6,023 nt of DNA from Methylocystaceae bacterium (lineage in GTDB: Bacteria > Pseudomonadota > Alphaproteobacteria > Rhizobiales > Beijerinckiaceae): positions 9,465 through 15,487 of the forward strand of contig PLZT01000491.1 in the NCBI GenBank assembly GCA_003152255.1. The letters run 5' to 3'. A model generated the notes under the pieces. It saw only the letters and a list, made by a program, of their open reading frames with translations. It was not told where the DNA came from and ran no database searches. How positions within the stretch are numbered: the stretch's first letter is position 1; every line of letters begins with the position of its first letter. Below, piece after piece: positions 1 to 4,718 of the stretch. Both the position numbers and the translations under genes were made by a program.

Positions 1-480
1 GACACGCATACGAAGCAGATCATCGCCAATATTCTCGTCGACGCGCGCCCGCGCTTCGCGCAGTTCAAACCCGATGGCTCCGAGCTGTGGGTGTCGTCGG
101 AAGTCGGCGGCACCGTCGCGGTGATCGATCCGGTCAAGCATGTCGTCAAGCAGAAGATCAGTTTTGAAATTCCGGGCCTGTCGAAAGAGGCGATTCAGCC
201 GATCGGCATTTCGTTCTCCAAGGACGGCAAGCGCGCTTTCGTGGCGCTGGGGCCGGCCAATCGCGTCGCGGCGATCGACGCCGAGAGCAAGAAGGTGGAG
301 AAGTATCTGCTGGTCGGGCAGCGCGTCTGGCATCTCGCTTTCACGCCCGACGAAAAATATCTGCTGACCGCCAATGGCGTCTCCAACGACGTGTCGGTCA
401 TCGATGTCGCTAATCTCAAGGTGGTGAAGTCGATTCCGGTGGGGGCCTTTCCCTGGGGCGTCGTGGTGGCGCCGAAATGA
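1..480 (+). CDS. YVTN-type beta-propeller protein associated with PQQ-dependent catabolism (3' part only)
   Basis: The frame is open from the first base of the window to TGA at 478-480, so the N-terminus lies outside and 159 residues are visible. At least three propeller blades can be read, each with the pattern of a strand, a 'PDG' or 'KDGK' turn and an 'xVxVID' strand: 'FKPDGSELWVSS...VAVIDP', 'SFSKDGKRAFVAL...VAAIDA' and 'FTPDEKYLLTAN...VSVIDV', ending in 'VGAFPWGVVVAPK'. That ending and the ABC ATPase and permease downstream fit the PQQ-dependent catabolism-associated beta-propeller family (TIGR03866-like). Such proteins are usually exported to the periplasm, but no signal peptide can be checked here. 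The exact role is not known; a scaffold or binding function beside a quinoprotein dehydrogenase is inferred. An in-frame GTG at 91 is internal, because the blade sequence continues upstream of it. Confidence 0.85.
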   Translation, partial: DTHTKQIIANILVDARPRFAQFKPDGSELWVSSEVGGTVAVIDPVKHVVKQKISFEIPGLSKEAIQPIGISFSKDGKRAFVALGPANRVAAIDAESKKVEKYLLVGQRVWHLAFTPDEKYLLTANGVSNDVSVIDVANLKVVKSIPVGAFPWGVVVAPK

Positions 481-506
481 GTTTTTGCGCGCCCTTCGCC
501 ACAACC

Positions 507-586
507 GTCATTGCGAGGAGCGCGGCGACGCGGCAATCCAGGAGTCCCCCAGCCCCCCTGGATTGCTTCGCTCCGCTCGCAATGAC
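507..586. repeat. REP-like dispersed palindromic element between propeller and ATPase genes
   Basis: The two ends are inverted copies: GTCATTGCGAG at the left pairs with CTCGCAATGAC at the right, and the inner GGCAATCCAGG pairs with CCTGGATTGC. A C-rich loop lies at about 544-558. Read on the + strand it gives the peptide 'HCEERGDAAIQ', the recognisable spurious translation of a repeat scattered through many alphaproteobacterial genomes. It fills most of the 130-base gap between the propeller stop and the ATPase start, so it would be transcribed as a stable stem-loop in the leader of the ATPase message. Family recognition is from memory; the palindrome itself is directly visible. Confidence 0.8.
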
Positions 587-610
587 GTGTTCTCGCATCG
601 GGTCTTTCTC

Positions 611-1375
611 ATGACCGACGCGCCGGCGCTAAGCGTGACAAAACTCTCGCACGCCTATGGCGCGCGCAAGGCGCTGGATGATGTGAGCTTTTCGCTTGAG
701 CGCGGCTCCTTCGCCGTGCTGCTGGGGCTCAACGGCGCCGGCAAGAGCACGCTGTTTTCGCTGGTCACCGGGCTCTATTCGGCGGGCTTTGGCCGAGTCG
801 AGATCTTCGGCTTCGACATCGCCAAACAGCCGGGCGAAGCGCTGCGGCGGCTTGGCGTCGTCTTTCAGGCGCGCACGCTCGATTTTGAACTCAGCGTGAC
901 GCAGAACCTGCTCTATCACGCCGCGCTGCACGGCATTGGCCCGCTCGAGGGCAAGCGCCTCGCGCGAGAGTCGCTGGAGCGGGCGGGACTCGGCGATCGC
1001 GCCGGCGACAAGGCGCGCGATCTCTCCGGCGGGCAGATGCGCCGCGTCGAAATCGCCAGGGCGCTGCTGCACGCGCCAAAACTGCTGCTGCTGGACGAGC
1101 CGACCGTCGGCCTCGATATTAAAGCGCGCGCCGATATTCTGGCGCATGTGCGCGATTTGGTGAAGCGCGAGGGACTCGCCGTGCTGTGGACGACGCATCT
1201 GATCGACGAAATCGAGCCCGGCGATCGGGTGATCGTGCTGCATCAAGGCAAGATGCTCGCGAATGGAACCGCGGCCGAGATTGTGAGCGCGCAGGGCGTC
1301 GCGACGATTGGCGAGGCGTTCGAAAGACTGACGGCGGAGGCGATTCCCTCTCCCCGCGCGCGGGGAGAGGGCTAG
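611..1375 (+). CDS. ABC transporter ATP-binding protein, PQQ-alcohol dehydrogenase-associated
   Basis: This is a 254-residue nucleotide-binding subunit with all the expected motifs: Walker A 'GLNGAGKST' (39-47), Q-loop Gln in 'VVFQ' (86), signature 'LSGGQ' (138-142), Walker B 'LLLLDEP' (158-164), D-loop 'GLD' (167-169) and H-loop His in 'TTH' (196). It would hydrolyse ATP to drive the permease encoded next. ATG 611 was chosen because homology to the fold begins there ('MTDAPALSVTKLSHAYG'). The open frame runs back to 485, but those extra codons are the REP-like element and not protein. No good Shine-Dalgarno sequence is seen before 611. The sequence and context fit the TIGR03864-type ATPase of PQQ-dependent alcohol dehydrogenase clusters. 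The last nine residues (246-254, 'PSPRARGEG') and the TAG stop come from a palindromic repeat, so the tail is probably not ancestral. Substrate is unknown. Confidence 0.9.
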   Translation: MTDAPALSVTKLSHAYGARKALDDVSFSLERGSFAVLLGLNGAGKSTLFSLVTGLYSAGFGRVEIFGFDIAKQPGEALRRLGVVFQARTLDFELSVTQNLLYHAALHGIGPLEGKRLARESLERAGLGDRAGDKARDLSGGQMRRVEIARALLHAPKLLLLDEPTVGLDIKARADILAHVRDLVKREGLAVLWTTHLIDEIEPGDRVIVLHQGKMLANGTAAEIVSAQGVATIGEAFERLTAEAIPSPRARGEG

Positions 1376-1385
1376 GGTGAGGGGC
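1346..1385. repeat. Palindromic repeat, copy A, overlapping the ATPase 3' end
   Basis: Positions 1346-1371 are a perfect 26-base palindrome (CCCTCTCCCCGCG and its complement), followed by a conserved arm ctagggtgaggggc to 1385. The element carries the final codons and stop of the ATPase gene. It is nearly the reverse complement of the copy at 1461-1500. In RNA it would form a very strong hairpin at the end of the ATPase cistron. There is no T-run behind it, so it is not a standard intrinsic terminator; mRNA 3'-end protection or partial termination are possible. Confidence 0.85.
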
Positions 1386-1445
1386 TTGGGACATTATCAC
1401 AAACGAAGATTGCGCACGCGGATGCAAAAGCGATAGGCGATATAG

Positions 1446-2318
1446 ATGACCCTTCCCCCGGCCCCTCACCCCAACCCCCTCCCCGCAGGCGGGGAGAGGG
1501 AGCAGGCGCGCGCCTTCACGTCAGCGCAATACGCCATCTGCCTTGGCGGGATCGTCTGGCGCGAGGCTTTGCGCTTCCTGCATCAGCGCGAGCGCTTCGT
1601 CTCGGCGCTGGTGCGGCCGCTCGTTTGGCTGTTCATCTTCGCGGCGGGGTTTCGCTCGGTGCTGGGCGTGTCGATCATCCCGCCCTACGACACTTATGTG
1701 CTCTATGAGGTCTACATCACGCCCGGCCTGATGGCGATGATTCAGCTGTTCAACGGCATGCAGTCGTCGCTGTCGATGGTCTACGACCGCGAGATGGGCA
1801 ATATGCGCACGCTGCTCGTCTCGCCCTTCCCGCGCTGGTTTTTGCTTGGCTCGAAGCTGTTCGCCGGCGTCGCGGTGTCGATCCTGCAGGTCTATGCCTA
1901 TCTGATCGTCGCTTATTTCTGGGAGATCGAGCCGCCGACGAAATGGGGCTATCTCACCGTGCTGCCGGCGCTTGCGCTGGCGGGTCTGATGCTCGGCGCG
2001 CTCGGGATGCTGCTGTCCTCGCTGATCAAGCAGCTCGAAAATTTCGCGGGCGTGATGAACTTCGTGATCTTCCCGATGTTCTTTGCCTCCTCCGCGCTCT
2101 ATCCGCTGTGGCGCGTGAAAGAGTCCGGCCCCTGGCTGTATTATTTCTGCGCGCTAAACCCTTTCACCCATGCGGTGGAGCTGATCCGCTTCGCCTTTTA
2201 CGAGCAGATCTCCTGGGAATCGCTGGCGGCGGTCGCGCTCTACGCCAGCCTTTTCCTGATCGCCGCGCTGCGCGCCTATGATCCGGCCAAGGGGCTGCTT
2301 ACGCGCAAGGGCGGGTGA
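1446..2318 (+). CDS. pedC: ABC-2 type permease, PedC-like alcohol-associated transporter
   Basis: A 290-residue integral membrane subunit. Hydrophobic segments fall at about 53-75, 92-110, 134-158, 169-192, 198-220 and 257-278, giving the six helices of ABC-2 exporters. The segments 'IVWREALRFLHQRERFVSALVRPLVW' (36-61), 'MVYDREMGNMRTLL' (111-124) and 'LNPFTHAVELIR' (237-248) are typical of ABC-2 and PedC-like permeases. It should pair with the ATPase 70 bases upstream to form an exporter in a PQQ-dependent alcohol oxidation cluster; the substrate is not established. The start is fixed at ATG 1446, because an in-frame TAG sits directly before it (1443-1445) and no other good start occurs before the conserved part. 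Residues 6-18 ('APHPNPLPAGGER') are translated repeat sequence, so the first 25 or so residues look acquired. Shine-Dalgarno is weak (aggcg near 1435). The symbol rests on family resemblance. Confidence 0.88.
   Translation: MTLPPAPHPNPLPAGGEREQARAFTSAQYAICLGGIVWREALRFLHQRERFVSALVRPLVWLFIFAAGFRSVLGVSIIPPYDTYVLYEVYITPGLMAMIQLFNGMQSSLSMVYDREMGNMRTLLVSPFPRWFLLGSKLFAGVAVSILQVYAYLIVAYFWEIEPPTKWGYLTVLPALALAGLMLGALGMLLSSLIKQLENFAGVMNFVIFPMFFASSALYPLWRVKESGPWLYYFCALNPFTHAVELIRFAFYEQISWESLAAVALYASLFLIAALRAYDPAKGLLTRKGG
1461..1500. repeat. Palindromic repeat, copy B, inside the permease 5' end
   Basis: This copy (gcccctcaccccaac..., then a CCCTCCCCGC/GCGGGGAGAGGG stem) is the near-exact reverse complement of copy A, differing at about six positions. 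It lies wholly within the permease reading frame and is translated as a proline-rich stretch. Together the copies make a roughly 40-base inverted pair separated by about 75 bases, able to form one long stem enclosing the permease start codon region. Confidence 0.85.
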
Positions 2319-2492
2319 GCGGCTACTTCTTCCGCCAATTTATTTCATAATTAGCTGAATAATATGACGTATCATTGATCTCATTTTGTCGGCCCCACTA
2401 TCGGCCCCATTCCCGGTTTGGGATTTGAGGAAACGGCCGGGGACCACGTGAGACGTGGAAGCGCCCGGGAGCGCCGGGGGTGAGGCGAGCGG
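2319..2492. other. Intergenic junction without a convincing gene
   Basis: After the permease stop the sequence changes abruptly. Positions 2333-2388 are AT-rich, unlike the neighbouring genes, and are followed by two direct copies of TCGGCCCCA (2389-2397 and 2401-2409). The rest to 2492 is GC-rich and has no frame that looks like protein. No clear intrinsic terminator for the permease was found. The composition shift suggests the edge of an inserted segment. Confidence 0.5.
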
Positions 2493-2630
2493 TCATTCGT
2501 CTTCGTCTTCGTCTTCGTCTTCGTTTGCCTTTTTCACACCAGCAAGGAACATCCAAGACAACACGAACACGACGAGCCACACCCAAAAGATCGGGTTGTG
2601 AAGGACGTAGGTGGTGAGCCAAGCGGTCAT
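2493..2630 (-). CDS. Small single-helix membrane protein with acidic repeat tail, 45 aa (hypothetical)
   Basis: ATG at 2630 to TGA at 2493-2495 on the minus strand gives 45 residues. The start is 'MTAWLTTYVLHNPIFWVW', followed by a hydrophobic stretch 'LVVFVLSWMFLAG', two lysines and a tail 'NEDEDEDEDE'. Residues about 12-31 form one membrane helix with an aromatic-rich entry; the 'VKK' after it suggests the acidic tail is cytoplasmic. No homologue is recognised. The ATG overlaps the stop of the upstream broken coiled-coil frame (ATGA at 2627-2630), so it was probably translated by coupling; it has no good Shine-Dalgarno of its own. The tail is encoded by a six-base tandem repeat. An intact membrane-protein pattern amid decayed genes supports it, but such a short ORF could be chance. 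Confidence 0.5.
   Translation of the reverse strand: MTAWLTTYVLHNPIFWVWLVVFVLSWMFLAGVKKANEDEDEDEDE
2499..2522. repeat. Hexanucleotide tandem repeat (GTCTTC)4
   Basis: Four perfect copies of gtcttc stand in a row, with partial copies at both edges. On the minus strand they encode Glu-Asp pairs at the C-terminus of the 45-residue membrane protein. The unit is a multiple of three, so copy-number slippage would lengthen or shorten the acidic tail without changing frame. Confidence 0.9.
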
Positions 2631-2823
2631 TGGCGCGCTTGCTCGGTCAGCATGATCTCGACCTTCAACTGTCCGAAATTGCGCGCATCAACATCGACGT
2701 GTTAAATGCTAAGGCTTGTCTCTTCTTCAAGTCTTCAAGTTCGAACAGGATTTTTTTGAATTGCATCCTCGACCTGCTTGAGGTCGCGCTTCTGGGTGCG
2801 AGTAAGATCGGCCCGTAGGTCAT
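2627..2823 (-). pseudogene. Frameshifted small coiled-coil protein
   Basis: No single frame covers this stretch, but pieces of three frames join into one plausible protein. 'DLRADLTRTQKRDLKQVEDA' comes first, then 'ILFELEDLKKRQALAFN', then 'HVDVDARNFGQLKVEIMLTE' to a TGA at 2627-2629. The first switch coincides with a run of seven A (minus strand, 2751-2757), where six would keep the frame. The second needs one added base near 2702. Near the ATG at 2823 a missing GACC-type unit would restore 'MTDLRAD'. The result is a charged, heptad-like small protein of about 65 residues. As it stands, translation from 2823 gives an unrelated 52-residue product ending at 2665. The reconstruction is an inference; function is unknown. 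Confidence 0.45.
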
Positions 2824-2951
2824 GGCGTCGTCCTGCATGAGCCTTTCGGCGAGTAGTGTCGCCGCGCGCCCTTGGGCTTGCCGGCAGGGTTGCCGGATTG
2901 CCCCTTGGGGAACGGTTTGCTGCGCTGCTTCCTCGCTGAATTTTCAGCCAT
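2820..2951 (-). pseudogene. DUF5681-like protein fragment, frameshifted and truncated
   Basis: From ATG 2951 the frame gives 'MAENSARKQRSKPFPKGQSG' and then 'NPAGKPKGAR', the hallmark of the DUF5681 domain, usually 'FkpGQSGNPaGRPkGar' near the N-terminus of phage and mobile-element proteins. After residue 30 it drifts to an unlikely 'RHYSPKGSCRTTP' and stops at 2820. In the neighbouring frame the expected continuation is visible as 'ATLLAERLMQDDA', so a single-base indel near 2860-2866 broke the gene. The rest of the usual domain is missing. A perfect Shine-Dalgarno lies seven bases before the ATG, and the start overlaps an upstream TAA as TAATG, so this was a genuine translated gene. The domain's role is unknown; its neighbours are often phage packaging genes. 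Confidence 0.65.
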
Positions 2952-2958
2952 TAGGCGG

Positions 2959-2965
2959 CCTCCTT
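2959..2965 (-). promoter_or_regulatory. Shine-Dalgarno AAGGAGG for the DUF5681-like fragment
   Basis: The minus strand reads AAGGAGG followed by seven bases and then ATG at 2951. It is the strongest ribosome-binding site in the window and fixes the start of the fragment, rejecting the longer open frame back to 3065. Confidence 0.75.
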
Positions 2966-2985
2966 CTGCATCCCGGCGACGCCGA

Positions 2986-3099
2986 TTAGAGCGGCTTCGC
3001 CCCCGCCCGCAATCCGCCGGCCTGCAATCCCAAGGCGGCGCTGACCTCGATTTTCTTCCGGGCATCCGTGGGCGTAGCTTTTTTCCGCCTTAATCCTTG
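2986..3099 (-). pseudogene. C-terminal remnant of an unidentified gene
   Basis: On the minus strand an open stretch after a TAG at 3100-3102 reads 'KKATPTDARKKIEVSAALGL' and 'QAGGLRAGAKPL' to a TAA at 2986-2988. The composition is protein-like, but there is no ATG or GTG start. It probably is the end of a longer gene whose 5' part was lost, since a + strand gene with its own ribosome-binding site begins at 3140. I do not recognise the family. The shift from the DUF5681 start (35 bases downstream) fits a former operon order. Confidence 0.3.
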
Positions 3100-3124
3100 C
3101 TACGATGAAGTCGAATCAACCATC

Positions 3125-3133
3125 GAGAGGGGA
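3125..3133 (+). promoter_or_regulatory. Ribosome-binding site selecting a TTG start for the VanZ-like gene
   Basis: GAGAGGGGA lies six bases before TTG 3140. The earlier in-frame GTG at 3068 has no such purine run, so the site argues for the shorter protein. Confidence 0.5.
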
Positions 3134-3139
3134 CAAACG

Positions 3140-3541
3140 TTGCGCTCTTATTCATTATGGCCCAGCGCCTCGCGTCTTGCATCCCTCGCTCGTCCACTTG
3201 CTTGGGCATGCGTCGTGGTGATCGCGGTCCTCTCTCTCGTTCCCGGCGACGCTCGGCCCCACACTGGCCTCCCCGGACGGTGGGAGCATTTCGTTGCCTA
3301 TGCTGGAACAGGCCTCCTCTTCGCTCTGGCCTATGATCGCTTGGGACAACGGATGTTGGCATTGGTCGGCCTAGCAATTGCCAGCGGAGCCCTTGAGTTT
3401 TTGCAGAATCTCGTGCCAGGAAGGTCGCCCAGCGTTTTTGACGCTTTGGCGAGCACGAGCGGCGTTGTCTGCGGATTCCTGTTTGGCGCAATTTTGAGCG
3501 TCGTCGTTTCGAGGAAGAGATCGCTTCGGCTTGCCACGTGA
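3140..3541 (+). CDS. VanZ-like family small membrane protein
   Basis: A 133-residue protein with four hydrophobic segments at about 18-36, 48-65, 71-90 and 103-124. VanZ-like features include 'SLVPGD' after the first helix, 'WEHFVAYAGTGLLFALAY' (48-65), and 'ALEFLQNLVPGRSPSVFDAL' (84-103), with conserved Glu, Gln, Pro-Gly-Arg and Asp in the usual order. The family is named after the teicoplanin resistance protein VanZ, but most members are of unknown function; resistance should not be inferred here. TTG 3140 is preferred over GTG 3068: it has a ribosome-binding site, and the extra N-terminal residues 'GVAFFRLNPCYDEVES' overlap the decayed minus-strand region and do not look like membrane protein. 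It converges on the stress-protein gene with only seven bases between the stop codons. Confidence 0.75.
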   Translation: MRSYSLWPSASRLASLARPLAWACVVVIAVLSLVPGDARPHTGLPGRWEHFVAYAGTGLLFALAYDRLGQRMLALVGLAIASGALEFLQNLVPGRSPSVFDALASTSGVVCGFLFGAILSVVVSRKRSLRLAT

Positions 3542-3548
3542 TCGCCGC

Positions 3549-4376
3549 TTATTCGGCGTGCGGCTGCGGAATCGCCAATACTGGACATGGCGCTTCACGC
3601 AGGACGCGTTCCGTAACGCTACCGCGAAATGCATCTAACAGCCCGTGGTGACCCGCCGTGGGCATTGCGACAATATCCGCGCGGATTTCCTCTGCGACCC
3701 CAACAATTGTTTCGACGACGGACCCCTGTCGCAGATCGACAATGCTATCGAGCTCGCTGGCGTTAACGGGCACCCAAGAACCGATATGGAGTAGATGGAC
3801 CCGCGCGTTCGGAGCGACAAGCTGCTTGAAGGCCGCAACCCATCGCCAAGCATCCCAAGGGGGCACGACACCATCGATCGGCAATAGAATCGTCTTCAAT
3901 GAAATAGCGCCCGTCTCGCGATCGACGAAACCTCTTTGATCCTCGCGCAGGAACAATGTTCGCGCCCGCGCCCGGCGTGCCGCCGCCTCGGCGACCGACC
4001 CTTGAAACCACCGATGCGGCGCGCTTCGCGCATGGGTCATCATTACTAGCAGGTCACAAGGATGCTCCTCCACAAATGCTCCGACGCCGCGAACCGGGTC
4101 ATTGAATTTGACGACCTCCTTCCTGACCATCAGACCGAGTTTTTTCGCCACTGCGGACTGCGGCGCGTCGGGGGCAATCATTCCCCAGGCGGCCAGCATC
4201 TCCCGCACGCGCGGAAAATGTTCCCAGTCGTCCTGTTCGGTTTCGCCTTCAATATGAACGAGATAGAAAAGGCTCTTAGCCGCGACGGCGAGACGGAGCG
4301 CGTGCGCGAAGGGGTCCAATCCGACGTTCGAGAAATCGATTGGGTGAACGATGGACTCCAGTGGTGTGTTGATCAT
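3549..4376 (-). CDS. Tandem-domain universal stress protein (UspA family)
   Basis: A 275-residue cytoplasmic protein with two Usp folds. Domain 1 spans about 6-145 ('SIVHPIDFSNVGL' ... 'CDLLVMMTHA' ... 'ARTLFLRE'), and domain 2 about 160-270 ('KTILLPIDG' ... 'VHLLHIGS' ... 'ADIVAMPTAGHHGLLDAFRG' then 'SVTERVLREAPCPVLAIP'). Domain 2 keeps the glycine motif G-x2-G-x6-G-S (242-253), the shorter proteobacterial form of the ATP-binding loop. In domain 1 the matching loop 'HARSAPHRWFQGS' (115-127) has lost its first glycines and may not bind nucleotide. ATG 4376 is chosen because 'MINTPLESIVHPID' begins the fold and a GGGGA lies about nine to thirteen bases upstream; the open frame extends to 4412 with an unconvincing 'ICLSWFRGYAR'. 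Such proteins respond to starvation, oxygen limitation or redox stress in general, and no regulator site was identified. Confidence 0.88.
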   Translation of the reverse strand: MINTPLESIVHPIDFSNVGLDPFAHALRLAVAAKSLFYLVHIEGETEQDDWEHFPRVREMLAAWGMIAPDAPQSAVAKKLGLMVRKEVVKFNDPVRGVGAFVEEHPCDLLVMMTHARSAPHRWFQGSVAEAAARRARARTLFLREDQRGFVDRETGAISLKTILLPIDGVVPPWDAWRWVAAFKQLVAPNARVHLLHIGSWVPVNASELDSIVDLRQGSVVETIVGVAEEIRADIVAMPTAGHHGLLDAFRGSVTERVLREAPCPVLAIPQPHAE

Positions 4377-4718
4377 TCTAGCGTATCCCCGAAACCAGCT
4401 TAGGCAAATCATCTCACGCCGACATTTGCCGAATGATGACTGTGCTCAGGTTCAGATTGGCGCTCTCGGCTCCAAAATGCAAAAGCGGCCCATCGCTACA
4501 TCCGCGCTCGTGCCGTTTCGTGGCTTCAGCCAGTCAGGCAACGCTCTATTTTGTGGGTGAGCGATCGCGCTCTGCGCCAATTTCACCGGCTGCTGCGCAC
4601 GGGAACCTCAATCTACAGGGGTTGGCTTGCCAAAATTCGTCGTAAGCAGCAATCTCAGCCTCAATAGAGCCACTCAGCCGGCGGATGTCGGATAAGAGCC
4701 AAGAAACGGGAGTGGGGC
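4377..4718. other. Divergent intergenic region, no convincing gene
   Basis: This stretch of about 340 bases separates the minus-strand stress protein from the + strand gene at 4719 and must hold both promoters. Several short frames are open, but none has protein-like composition with a start and ribosome-binding site. A minus-strand stretch at about 4625-4700 reads 'LLSDIRRLSGSIEAEIAAYD', which looks somewhat protein-like but lacks a start codon. I see no FNR/FixK-type TTGAT-N4-ATCAA box and no convincing -35/-10 pair. Confidence 0.5.

Noticed and set aside
485..610. N-terminal extension of the ATPase
   Set aside because: The codons are the dispersed palindromic element, and the fold begins at ATG 611.
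629..1246. Long minus-strand open frame opposite the ATPase
   Set aside because: Antisense shadow of a high-GC gene that has all ABC motifs; the antisense product is a Gln/Arg/Ala-rich sequence with no recognisable domain.
2361..2376. ATGA-N4-TCAT inverted repeat as an operator
   Set aside because: Arms of only four bases in AT-rich sequence; expected by chance and not placed before an intact gene.
3090..3491. Minus-strand open frame opposite the VanZ-like gene
   Set aside because: Arg-rich, low-quality product; the + strand frame has clear membrane helices and conserved family residues.
3543..3558. Hairpin cgccg-cttatt-cggcg between the convergent stops as a bidirectional terminator
   Set aside because: Only five base pairs and no T-run on either side; possible but not supportable.
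4561..4568. GCGATCGC palindrome as a regulatory or HIP1-like site (also at 5884-5891)
   Set aside because: Two copies in 6 kb of GC-rich DNA do not exceed what composition could give.
4433..4645. Possible small gene on the + strand
   Set aside because: Composition is not protein-like, there is no ribosome-binding site, and overlapping frames are equally open.
4546..4718. Minus-strand frame containing 'SGSIEAEIAAYDEFWQAN' as a gene remnant
   Set aside because: Somewhat protein-like, but it has no start codon outside the antisense of the 365-residue gene and no recognisable family.
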